Of a stretch of DNA of 64,000 bases, positions 36,801-47,000 are shown in pieces. Both the position numbers and the translations under genes were made by a program. Under the pieces are notes generated by a model. That model saw only the letters and a list, made by a program, of their open reading frames with translations. It had not been told where the DNA came from and searched no databases. This stretch comes from UBA5070 sp035604215 (GTDB taxonomy: Bacteria; Fibrobacterota; Fibrobacteria; UBA5070): the NCBI GenBank assembly GCA_035604215.1, contig DATNIW010000073.1, positions 1-64,000 on the forward strand, read 5' to 3'. Position 1 is the stretch's first letter, and each line of letters starts with the position of its first letter.

Positions 36801-39800
36801 GCGACATCGGATTCGCCTACATGTCGGACGGGTACATCGATTCGGGCTTCGAATCGATGGTCGACGGTGCGCTCCGGGTTTCGTACGCGCAAAAGGTCGA
36901 TTCCACCTGTCCGGACAATTCCGTTTGCGACTGGTACTTCAACATTCCGCTTTACGACAGCGCGGAAGCGCCGGTGATGGAATCCCAGGCGAGATTCCGG
37001 CTGGACGTGCTGTTCGACACGCACAAGTACGAGATCAACAACGCCACTGGACAATACCAGGTCTATCCGGACCTCATGAACCACGCTCCGGCGCACGATC
37101 CGTTCGCGGTGGGGACGAAGGACTGGTCGTTCCGGATCCACGTGGCCGGCGCCGACAATGGGTTGTCGCCCGTCAACTACGCGGGAGTCCCCTTCGCCGA
37201 CAAGAATGCGCTGGACGACTCCTCGCAGAACATTCCCGTCGAACCCTACATCGCGGTCTACCGCAAGAACACCTTCGTGTACGGATATTCGCCCAATCCA
37301 GTCGAACAGGCGACCAAGCGCACGGTCTACGCCATGAACGTGGCATTCGATCCCCCGTTCAACCAGCAGAACGGGGCGCCCATCGTGCTTTCGAGCGGTG
37401 CGCGCACGATCAACATCACCGGAACCGCGGACGTGTACGACCAGCTGATGCCGGTGGCAAAGGGGTACATCACCTCCATCTGGATCAATGGAACGGCGCT
37501 CGCCCCACCGGTACTCGCCTCCGCGATTTCCAAACAAGCGGACGGGACGTGGAAATTCGATATCCCCGTGACTCTGGCATCGGGCACCAACAACCTGAAC
37601 GTCACCATCTTCGCGGGCAGCGATTCGGCCGATACGACGCCCACGGGAACGTGTCAGGAGGGCAACGGGTGCGCGTTCGCCGCGCGAGAGTGGCTTGTCA
37701 ACAGCGTCTCCAACCGGACCGCCTCCGCGCTCGCAATCGTCGACGGCTCCAATGTCGCCGCAGGTCCGCGCGTGACGTCGGACAGCTCGCAGATCAACAT
37801 CCGAGTCACGGACGGTGACAACAACCTGATGCCCCTTGTGAAAGACACGGTGCTGGTCACCATCACCGACCTGCGGACGGGACAGAAGCAGGTGCTCAAG
37901 CTGGTGGAAACAGGAGTTGCCACCGGAGTCTTCGAGAGCGGTCTGCTTCCCGTGACCAGCGGTCTACCGGTCGCCGGAAAGATCTCGGTCCTTCCGGGTG
38001 ACAGCGTGCTGGTGAAGTACGTGGACGCCACCGACGCCACCGATTCGTCCCAAGCGTACCTCTACGCGAAGGCCGTGTGGCCCGTACCCTTGCACGCCGG
38101 GGTCTTTCGCGACTGTGGCGGCAACTACTCGGTGCAGGCCCTGTTCAATCCTGTCTTCGCCGCCTCCGGTTGGGACACCGCCCGCGTCGTACTGCACTCG
38201 GGTCTGGATTCCGTCGTCGACGTGGTCAAACCGTCCAGCATATCCACCACGGGTGGATCGACACTCGTCATCCCGGTTTCCGGGCTTGCGGGAAGCAGCC
38301 TGACCGGCAGACTCTCCGTTCAGGTAGCCAACGGCACGGGTGGATGGATCACGGAATCGGTGGCAGTGGACGACAGCATCGGACCCTGGGTGGATTCCGC
38401 GAAGATGGTGCAGAACCTGACAGGAAACCCAAAGGACTCCGTCTTCTTCTGGGCTTCGGAGCCCGTGGTCCTGGGGACCGGTTGGCCCTTCCTCGTGGAG
38501 CGGGCGGGCGCCGCAGTCCCGGCATCGTCCTTCACCGGTGCGGTCGTCTCGCTTCTGGACGCCGCCACGGACAAGTATCTGGCGGTCCTGCCCGCGGGCA
38601 AGCTGCTGGCCGGAGACTCGGTGCGGTTCGATCCGGCCTTGGTGGTCGACGGCCACGGGAACGCCGCCCTGGATTGCCCCGGAGGCAGGAAGGTCCAGCT
38701 CATCTCCGTGGCCTATGCGGGTCTGGGCGCTTCGCTCACCGAGGCTTGCGGCGGTGCCTATTCCGTGAAGGCGTTGTTCAACAAGGCCTTCACGGCCACC
38801 GGCGGCTACGACACCGGATTCGTCACGCTCTCCAGCGGTGCCGCCACGGTCGGTCCCTTCGCGGTGCCCCCGGGATCCATCTCCGTGGACGCCAGCGGCA
38901 AGACCTTGACCCTGCCGTTGCCCGGCCTGACCTATGGAAGCGGCTGGACCGGTCGCCTGGACCTGCAGGTCACGGGCGACACCGGGGCGATGCACGTCGT
39001 CTCCATCGCGGTCGCCGACGGGGTCGGGCCTTGGATCGATTCCGCGAAGATCGTACAGAATCTGACCGGCAATCCCGTGGACTCCGTCTTCTTCTTCGCC
39101 TCGGAGCCCTTGGTCCTCTCCTCCGGGTGGCCGTTCCTGGTGGAACGCGCCGGAACCGCCGTCCCGGCATCGGCCTTCTCCGGCGCCAAGATCTCCCTCC
39201 TGGACTCCGCCTCGAACAAGTACCTGGCCTTGCTTCCGGCCAATGATCTCGTCTCCGGCGATTCGGTGCGGCTGGCACCCGCTTCCGCGACCGATCTCTC
39301 CGGCAATCCGGCCCTGGACTGCCCCTCGCTCCTGCGCCGGGTCACGCTCGTCGTGCGGCCGGCGCCTCTGGGGAAGGCGTGGATCCTCGACGCGTCCGGC
39401 GACGGCAGGGCCGACCAGGTCGATCTCGTCTTCGGCAAGACCCTCACCGCCACCGATCTGCCGGATTCCGTCGTGATCCGGTTCGGGATCCACGACTCGT
39501 CGCGCACGGTCGTGGTTTCCATGGCACAGGCGACCGACTCGCTCCTTTCCATCTCCCTGCCCGTTCCGTTCTCCTTCGGGATCACCACCGGCTCGGCCGC
39601 GAATGGTTCCGGGACCGTCTCGCTCTGGAAATCCGGCGAACCCGTGGGACCGTACGTCCTCTCCGACAGCGTGGGCCCCGTCCTCGTCTCGGCAGGCGTG
39701 CGCTACGGTTCGAACCTCGACACGTTGAGCCTGGGCTTCTCCGAGCCGGTCCGGCGCGGCGTGGGTGTCGGGTGGCTCTTGGGCCAGCCTGCCGTGGAAC

Positions 39801-41074
39801 TCGGGACCTCCGGGGCTCCCGATTCGCTGTCGCCCACCCAATGGCTTCTTCCGGTCGTGGCAGGGTCGGTTTCTCCGGGGGATTCGGTACGACCCGTCCC
39901 TTCCGAGCAATGGGTGGAAGGTCGCACCGGACGTCCGGTGGCTCCAGCCCAGCCGTGGATCCCCGTGACCGGAGGCGAACGACCGCCCTTGTACGGTTGG
40001 TACAGCGACATCGACGGAAACGGAGCGGTGGACCAGGCCGTGGTCGTCTTCTCCAAGACTCCCAAGTCCCGGCCGGGCATGCTCCTCCTGTGGCCGTCAC
40101 CTTCCAGCGGATTCGACACCGCGAAGGTGGACAGCGGCGCGTGGAACCTGAATGCGGACGGCCTCACCACCACCATCCCGGTGGGTCCCTTCGCGCAGGG
40201 CATCACGTCTTCCCCCACAACCAACTTGGGCAAATGGGTCTCGGCGGGGACGTGGAACTTCCCGATGTACGACAGCGTGCCTCCGGTGCTGGTGTCCGCC
40301 GCGGTGCGCTACGCATCGCAGGACGGGATCCCGGACACCTTGCATGTGCGCTGGAGCGAGCCCATCGACTGGAACGGCGCGGGATCGCTGGTCCGACACC
40401 GCCTCGCCGGTGTGGAGAATCCCGTGCTGGCCTCGGGCGGCATCCCCGACGCGGACGGCATGGGTGAACAGATCCTGATGACCCTCGATACCATCCAGTT
40501 GCGCAAGGGGGATTCGGTCGCCTTCACGGCGGGCAACGTGTCGGATCTCCTGGGCAACGCGGTGCCCCAGACCACCCGCTGGGTGCCCGTGACCTTCGGC
40601 CTGCGTCCGGTGCAGATCAGCTTCGTCTTCCAGAGCTACATGGAATACACCGGCTGGAATCCTCCGTCGGGGCCTGCGATGCAGGTCTGGATGCGCGGGC
40701 GCGGCGACGCCGTGTGGCTGAACACCGACAGCAGCGCCGTGTCGGACACCACCCACGTGATCGGCGCCACCATCACCATCAACAACCCCGTCGGCGGGGC
40801 CATCTACATCTACGACAACGCGGGGACCTTCGTGGCCTCGCTGGACCTCTCCCCGATCCCGGCGCTGGCGGCCCAGGGGCGCCTCCCGACCGATCCTTCC
40901 GGCATGTACCAGATCCGGATCGGATGGAACGGGATGACGGAAAACGGAAAATGGTCGTCCAGCGGGATCTACCTGATGCGGATCGTCCTGACGGGAACGG
41001 GTCTGCACGGCGGGAACACCACGGGCATCTTCAACCAGGTGTACAAGCTCGGCTTCAAGCGGCCGACCAAGTAG
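33815..41074 (+). CDS. Giant GH9 cellulase-like protein 1 (catalytic base changed to Asn)
   Basis: 2419 aa, secreted (signal peptide about 1-22). Order: N-terminal Ig-like domain of GH9 enzymes (RVRVNQAGYR, about 50-165); GH9 catalytic domain about 185-720 with HPHHR (650-654) and the acid Glu in VSVSEANC (E700); two Fn3 domains (about 728-825 and 831-925); a long series of beta-rich modules including two ~211-aa tandem repeats; and a FlgD-like C-terminal domain with basic tail FNQVYKLGFKRPTK. The GH9 DAGD motif that supplies the catalytic base reads DCGN (240-243), so hydrolysis may be impaired. GTG start has GGAG 6 nt upstream. Likely T9SS cargo. The 162-nt gap before it shows no clear terminator or promoter. 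Confidence 0.88.
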   Translation: MKFALSATFLISLAGPSMVQAADPVPYDSIANPLSELPTTVTNIQQMGDTMNRVPGRVRVNQAGYRLADIQKGWGRIYYVDAGSAKSFTVINGSNVAVATGPLTSRGQRVQGRVIPFAYYNAATPTRISLPGYNNATGMAGSRATAGTLDQGFLPTTLPWGRYRVVVGTDTSEPFIVSDNVYGMARDAAIKFFGVARSGEYQSWFHPASHMWDGWLYDSAAKNPDGTYKYKGALTGGWYDCGNHLKESRTMSYSLAALGMLAATMHDKDVDHYALNQAYTQQTDGIPDVLREAWVGSQFALKSFRLAQGNTANMYLSVGNPPGGPGPNQGVDFLWWGRPENQDQVTDINRGGANERNVVKNWGTPSMADWAAGLAFVSRMYRPYDPSFSDTALIMAKAMYAQAKKTNAAEGGSDYDGETIVIDDLALAAVALLWATHDVTYLNDVAYTPGMVNGLGGTCAASNAGTATNRFNGGYFGCGSNGIIKNSGTSWANIESFSLYSMIKLILVDPDTAQNYGIAPAQRDTLLLRCLNNLIGTELSGAGKTFTLPIGGYSPAMVSYDSLWYNMNYGSGVPGWFNKYEFGHFADLYMYWDATSIVDQKPLLNVPATPGYWMRDTVQHLIVDGMDYMFGMNAMDLSYLMGVGHKNPNHPHHRAANPEGKNVPGAYYNYSIPVGGLWGGPAYSDTVVKDLWENQVSVSEANCPDASAAVMIPLMGLSRAEPVVAPVPTVSVLSSSDTSAVIQVNLDKYGFVKIGYGTDSSGSGQMTYVNSTDSGVTLRVTLNKLTPGTKYYFSVTASDVEGDQTFSHAWVQSNGDSIPYNFTTLSSVASNPSYSNIKVCNVTADSAEVMWVTPNGTFPSAVAFDDSADWVAGKRIEVDTDETGPISVEFHRVLLTGLKEQTTYYFQVGVPGSFGSVVGCFRTPVEDVKFDIRASRYNWPEGPDNTYTGSSGSVMRALSLGVTNQDSKSYDSLMLRIYLRGTKYYPDSMVDFGARCDIGFAYMSDGYIDSGFESMVDGALRVSYAQKVDSTCPDNSVCDWYFNIPLYDSAEAPVMESQARFRLDVLFDTHKYEINNATGQYQVYPDLMNHAPAHDPFAVGTKDWSFRIHVAGADNGLSPVNYAGVPFADKNALDDSSQNIPVEPYIAVYRKNTFVYGYSPNPVEQATKRTVYAMNVAFDPPFNQQNGAPIVLSSGARTINITGTADVYDQLMPVAKGYITSIWINGTALAPPVLASAISKQADGTWKFDIPVTLASGTNNLNVTIFAGSDSADTTPTGTCQEGNGCAFAAREWLVNSVSNRTASALAIVDGSNVAAGPRVTSDSSQINIRVTDGDNNLMPLVKDTVLVTITDLRTGQKQVLKLVETGVATGVFESGLLPVTSGLPVAGKISVLPGDSVLVKYVDATDATDSSQAYLYAKAVWPVPLHAGVFRDCGGNYSVQALFNPVFAASGWDTARVVLHSGLDSVVDVVKPSSISTTGGSTLVIPVSGLAGSSLTGRLSVQVANGTGGWITESVAVDDSIGPWVDSAKMVQNLTGNPKDSVFFWASEPVVLGTGWPFLVERAGAAVPASSFTGAVVSLLDAATDKYLAVLPAGKLLAGDSVRFDPALVVDGHGNAALDCPGGRKVQLISVAYAGLGASLTEACGGAYSVKALFNKAFTATGGYDTGFVTLSSGAATVGPFAVPPGSISVDASGKTLTLPLPGLTYGSGWTGRLDLQVTGDTGAMHVVSIAVADGVGPWIDSAKIVQNLTGNPVDSVFFFASEPLVLSSGWPFLVERAGTAVPASAFSGAKISLLDSASNKYLALLPANDLVSGDSVRLAPASATDLSGNPALDCPSLLRRVTLVVRPAPLGKAWILDASGDGRADQVDLVFGKTLTATDLPDSVVIRFGIHDSSRTVVVSMAQATDSLLSISLPVPFSFGITTGSAANGSGTVSLWKSGEPVGPYVLSDSVGPVLVSAGVRYGSNLDTLSLGFSEPVRRGVGVGWLLGQPAVELGTSGAPDSLSPTQWLLPVVAGSVSPGDSVRPVPSEQWVEGRTGRPVAPAQPWIPVTGGERPPLYGWYSDIDGNGAVDQAVVVFSKTPKSRPGMLLLWPSPSSGFDTAKVDSGAWNLNADGLTTTIPVGPFAQGITSSPTTNLGKWVSAGTWNFPMYDSVPPVLVSAAVRYASQDGIPDTLHVRWSEPIDWNGAGSLVRHRLAGVENPVLASGGIPDADGMGEQILMTLDTIQLRKGDSVAFTAGNVSDLLGNAVPQTTRWVPVTFGLRPVQISFVFQSYMEYTGWNPPSGPAMQVWMRGRGDAVWLNTDSSAVSDTTHVIGATITINNPVGGAIYIYDNAGTFVASLDLSPIPALAAQGRLPTDPSGMYQIRIGWNGMTENGKWSSSGIYLMRIVLTGTGLHGGNTTGIFNQVYKLGFKRPTK
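38075..39352 (+). repeat. Tandem ~211-aa repeat inside GH9 protein 1
   Basis: Copy 1 (38075-38707, residues about 1421-1631) and copy 2 (38708-39352, about 1632-1846) share DCGGNYSVQALF / ACGGAYSVKALF, the IGPWVDSAKMVQNLTGNP block and GWPFLVERAG. They look like a recent duplication of one beta-rich module. The shorter modules following are more diverged. Confidence 0.8.
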
Positions 41075-41082
41075 GGGGATGG

Positions 41083-44000
41083 ATGGGGATGCGCTCGATC
41101 CATTCCCTGGTCTGGGCGGGAATCCTGGCGGGACAGGGCTTCGCCGCGACCATCGACCAGACCTGCGCCACCTGCGGGCGTCGGGCGTTGGATTCCGCCA
41201 ACATGACCATCGATCCCGTCCGGGTCAACCAGGTGGGCTACCGGAACGACGACCCCCACAAGAGGGCCTACGTGGGAAGCCCAAAGGCCACCACGTTCGG
41301 CGTGGTGCGCTCCGACGGAAAGGTGGTCTTCACCGGGACCCTGGCCAACCAGGGGACGTTCCCGTACAAGGGTCGGATCCTGGTCAAGGGCTACTACAAC
41401 TCCATCACGCCCCTCTACCAGTTCCAGAACACCAACGACACCGATTCCGCCTCCGCGGCCTCCAACGAGGCCATCTGGACGGCGGACTTCGGGTCGTTGA
41501 CGGATTCCGGCACCTACCGGGTGGCGGTGGGTCCCGACACCTCGCATCCCTTCGACATCCGGATGACCGTCTACAACGACGTCTTCGAGAACACGCTCAA
41601 GTACTTCGGGATCGAGCGCTCCGGCGACAACGATTCCTGGATGCACGGGCCCAGCCACCTGAAGGACGGATCGGGTCGGCCCGGAGGCGCCGCCGACGCG
41701 GGAAGCCTGGCGGGGGGATGGTACGACTGCGGGGACTACTTCAAGGTGGGCCAGACCGACGCCTACGCCTTCACCAACCTGATGCTGGCCTACACGCTCT
41801 GGCCGCGCAAGGCCGAGGACCGCTACGGCTCGTCGTACCTGGACACCCTCCCGTTCGGCAACGACGGCATTCCCGACCTGCTGCGCGAGGCCAAGATCGG
41901 CGCCGACTACGTGGTGAAGCTCTACCGCGCCTCCGTGGCCGACGGACTGGTCGCGAAGAACGACATGTACCAGGAGGTGGGCGTGTGGGACAACGACCAC
42001 CAGTACTGGGACCAGCCGGAACGCCAGGACGTGGCGCCGGTGGCCCAAGGGGGGCCTCCGAGGCCCGTGGACGCGGGTGCCGGAGCCGCGGTGGCGGCGG
42101 CCTACGCCGGTTCGCTCGCCCTGTTCGCCAAGGCGTGGATCCCCTTCGATCCGGTCTATGCCGATTCCTGTCTGCAGATCGCCAAGACCATCTACTCCAA
42201 GGTCGTGATTCCCAACTGGAACAAGCCCGGATTCGCACCCACCGCCTTCTACATCACCCAGGGCCGATGGGACGACGACCTGGCCTGGGCCGCCACCGGA
42301 CTCTGGTACGCCACCGGGGACACCTCCTACAAGTTCGACCTGATGGAGAACACCAAGTTCTCCGTCAACGCGAACTACTGCGCCGCCGGGTCCAACTGCT
42401 ACGCGAACAACCTGGAATTCGTCGCTCCCGCGGGGTTCATGGGCGGTGACAAGGGCAACATGGGGAACGGGTCGGGACTGTTCTCCCCGGGCGGTTGGCC
42501 GATGGACTACCAGAACACGTTCATCCACACGACCTGGGCGCTGTGGGACCTCTTCTACAAGACCGACACCCTGGCCGCCAAATGGGGAATACCCGCCTCG
42601 GACGCGCAGGACTTCCGCAAGCGCCTCCTGGTGCTGGTCGGAAAACGCTACGCGGGCGAAAGCACGAACGGCAACGCCGTGTATCCAGGCACGGACGCCC
42701 ACGTCCTGACCCCCTACGATCTGGTGTGGAGTTCCATCACGTGGGGCATGAACCGCTACAACCTGGGAGGACTCCTTCCCCTGGTGGCCTACCACGAGAT
42801 GATCAAAGGCGACAGCGCGGCCTCGGCCTCCAACTACTGGAACATCATCCTCGACAACATGAACTACAACCTGGGGGCCAACCCCTGGGACATCAGTTTC
42901 CAGATGGGCGCGGGATCCAAGAACCTGCAGCACCCGCACAACCGGATCGCGAATCCGGAAGGCTACAACGCGGGAGGCATTCCCTACCCGTACCGCTCGC
43001 CCAAGGGCGCGCTGATGGGCGGGGCGGTGCCCGGACAACTCCTGCGCGACGAATGGGAGAAGTACGACGTCACGGAAACCTGCATCGACTTCGCGGCGCA
43101 GGTGGTGCTGCCGTCGCAGTACCTCGCCCTGGATCTTCCCCCTGACACGGTCGGTCCCGCATTCTCCAACGTGGTCGTGGTCTGGGTCTCGGACACCTCC
43201 GCCATCGTCTCCTGGCAGACCGACAAGCTCTCCATGGATTCCCTCTTCTACAGCCTCAGTCCCGGCGGGCCGGTGGTGGGAACCGCGGTGGGTGCCCTGG
43301 GCAAGAACAAGTCGGCCACCTTGACGGGCCTTTCGGTCGCCACCACCTACTACTTCTGGTTCAAGGGAACGGACATCTACAACATGGTGTCCTCCGACAA
43401 CAACCGAGGGCGCGACTACCAGTTCACCACCACCAGCGCCACCGCGCCGCAACCGTCGATCTCCGACGTCAAGGCGTGCAACATCCAGGCAACCCAGGCC
43501 ACCATCTTCTGGTGGACGGACGTCCCTTCCACGTCCCAGGTGGACTACTACCCGGAGGCCACACCCTCCGCCAAGCTGTCGGTGGTGGGCGACGACGAAG
43601 GAATGCCGGGTCGATTCCACAAGGTGACCCTCAAGGGCTTGAGCCCCAATACCGCCTACCGCTACGACGTGGTTTCGGGCGGAGCGAAGGACGACAGCGG
43701 GGGATTGGACTACCGGTTCGTCACCCAGACGGATTTCGCCAACTACACCATCCAGATCAAGGCCACCACCAAGAACAACAACGGTGCGGGGGCGCACTTC
43801 TACATCGAGGTGGCCAACAACGAGAACAAGCCCTACGTGGGTCTGCAGCTGCGCCTCTACTTCCAGACCGACGCCACGACGGCGGCCACCATCGTGGCGC
43901 ACACCAGCGACGACGCGATCTTCGGCGTCACCGGGACCATGATCCAGTCGGGGCCGGGCGTGGTGACCATCGGAGCGCCGGTCGCGGTCGCGGGCATGAC

Positions 44001-47000
44001 GAACTATTGGTACCTGCCCATCGTCATCAACGACACCCTGCCCGTCGCGGGGCGCGCGCGCATCGAACTGAAGATGGACGACAGCAACTGGAACCCAAAG
44101 CCCTGGTCCATCTTCGCCACGGGATGGTCGCTGGTGCCGCACACCACGCCGGTGGCCTTCCCCGGCGTGGACATGACCTTGGCGGACCTCTGGGCCGGTC
44201 CCGACGAGGTGGAGATGCGAAACGGCGCTCCCGTGATCACCTACGTCCAGGATCCGTACATCGCCGCCTATTCCAACGGGGTCCACATCTACGGCTACAC
44301 TCCCGACGGCGACCTGCCCAAGATTCCGCGCACCGTGGCCTTCACCTTCACGGGCCCGCTTCCGAGTCCGGCGACTTCCGTGAAGCAGGACACCTTCAAC
44401 GTCCACTTCTCCGGTCGCACCTGGGGAACACCCGACGTCACGGCCATGAACGTGCAGCGCGACAGCCCCGCCTTCGTGCCCACGATCCCCATCGGCGGGC
44501 GCGTGGATTCGGTGAGCTTCGCGCAGGTGGTGCCGGACCCCCAGGGGACGACGTCCCACGAATGGGCCTTCTGGGCCGACCGCACCACGCCGCTGTGCGC
44601 CTGCGCCTGGCAGCGATACACGGTGACCGTGGACACCATGAAGGTGCCTCCGCGCGCCCTCCACATCGCTTGGAGCCCGGCGGGGCCCGTGGACGTCTGG
44701 ACCACCCAACGCAAACCCATCTCCGTGTTCCTGCTGGACTCGGCGGGCGACACGCTGGACACGGTGTCCACCGTTGCCTTGTCCGCAGGTGTCCCCGGCT
44801 TGAAGTTCTGGACTTCCTCCACGGGTGCGACATCGACCACGACCGTCTCCCTGCTGCACGGGACGGCCCAGATCTGGGTGTCCGACAGCCTGGCCGACAC
44901 CACCAAGGCATACGCCTCCGCGTCCATCCCGGCTTCCATCGTGACCTCGGGAGCCGTCGCGGTGCGATTCTCGGCGCCGCCGCCCTGGCCTTCGGTGGAC
45001 AGCGCCTGGACGGTGGACGCGAACTGCGACGGCATGCCCGATTCCGTGGAGATCCGCTTGTCCTCGGCACTGGACACGGGAACCACCGCAAGCGCGCTGT
45101 TCTTGAACATCGGCGGCATGACGGATTCCGTATCCATCGCCGCGGTGAAGACTTCGACGGACGGCCGGACCCTTGCGGTCCTGGCACCTTCCGGCCTGGG
45201 CGGGGCGGCGTCGGGGTCGGGGATCCTCACCCTGCACGTGACCACGGGAGGGCGCAACCTCTCCATCGCGGACAGCTTCGCCGTGTTCGACAGGGTGTCG
45301 CCGCTCCTGCTCTCCGCCTCGGTCCTGGAACGCTTCGCGCCGGGCAACGACACGGTGCGGCTCGAATTCTCCGAACCCGTCCAGGTGCCTGCGGGTTGGC
45401 CTTTCGCGGTCGTCGGGGGCACGACGCCGTCTTCGGTCCTCTCGGTCCGCAAGGTTTCGGCCACCATCCTGGAATTCGCCGTGTCCGGGAGTGCCTTCCC
45501 GGCGGGCTCCGCGGTGTCCATCGCCACGCCGAGCGCGGTCGTCGACCTCGCCGGAAACCCTTCCGCCACCTGCTCGGCCCAGGTACCGGTGGTCGTCACT
45601 TCCCGTCCCGACCCCATGGTTTCGGCGGTCGTCCGCGATCCCGCCGGAATCGGCGAGGCCACCGACGTATCCGTCCGATTCGCGCGTGCCGTTCGCGACC
45701 AGGACCTTCCCGACTCGCTGGTGCTTCTCTGGGGAGGGACCGCGCAGACCATTTCAGCTGCGCAGCTCCAGCGCTCGCCCTCGGACAGTTCCGTGCTGCA
45801 AGCCACGCTGGCGGTTCCATCGCTGTCAGGTTCCGGCAGTCTCCCGGGAGGCGCGGGACAGATCGTGTACCGCAAGGGAACCGGCGCCTCGGGGACTTCG
45901 GACACCGTGGCCGCGGCCGACTCCGTGGGACCCGCCCTTCGCACCGCCACTCTCCGGGCCGGAACAACGGTGGACACCCTGGTCCTGCGCATGTCGGAAT
46001 TCGACCGCGAAGGACCGGCCCCCCTCCAAGATCTGCAAGTGCTCAGCGGCCTTTCCCTGCCGGCGGCATCCGTCCGGATCGCCGGGGTGGACTCGGCCCA
46101 TTGGACCCTCTTGATTCCCTCGGGATTGCTGGTTGCAGGAGACTCGCTCCGTCTTTCCGGGGCCGCCGCCGGCGCCTGGAGCGATCGCACCGGCAATTCC
46201 GCCGCGCCGGCCGCGCCATGGGTGCCGCTCCACGCCGGCGACCGGGCACCGGTCGAGGCGTGGGCCACCGACCAGAATGGGGATGGCCAGGTGGATCTGG
46301 TGGTCCTGGTCTGGTCCAATCCGCCATCCAGTCGCCACCCCTTCCTGCTTTCCTGGCCGGATTCCACCGGAGTGGAACGAGTCCACCCGGTGGACAGCGC
46401 CACCGGGACCTGGAGCGGCGACACCCTCCGGATTCCGGTGCTGTGGCCCTTCGGGGCAACCTCAGGACCGGGAGCCGGACAGCAAATGGACGTCTACGAC
46501 GACGGTTCGGTGGACACCTTGCCCTTCGCGGTCGTCGACAGCGCAGCCCCTGTGGTCGTCTTCGCGCGGCTGGGTTACGCGGCCCCGGGCGCGACCCTGG
46601 ATACCTTGGAGGTCCAATTTTCTGAACCCGTCCGATCCGGCGGCGGCACCATCCTGCGGGTGCTGGGCACCGATGGGAACATCCACGATGTCGTGGGATT
46701 CCAAACCATTCCGTCCATCGACGGGCGGACGGCCTGGATCACCTTGGATGCGACGAACCCCGCCTATACCGTATTCCAGAGAGGGGATGCGGTGCAAGCC
46801 GATCCAGGGACCTCCGGCGTGCGCGATGCCTTGGGCAACATCGCCTTGGAAACCGGGCACTTCCAGCCGGTCGTGTTCGGGCAACGCCCCCCACGCTTCT
46901 CCCTGGACTTCCTTCCCGGCCAATGGGTGGATGCCACCGGTGGAACCACACCGACGTCGCCGTCCACCATCCAGATCCTGGTACGCGCGGCAGGGAGCAC

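Noticed and set aside
32474..37537. A 1687-codon minus-strand frame opposite the RelA-like and GH9 genes
   Set aside because: No recognisable motif, and both opposing genes are firmly identified.
40969..45237. A 1422-codon minus-strand frame opposite GH9 protein 2
   Set aside because: Same shadow effect; opposing frame contains full GH9 motifs.
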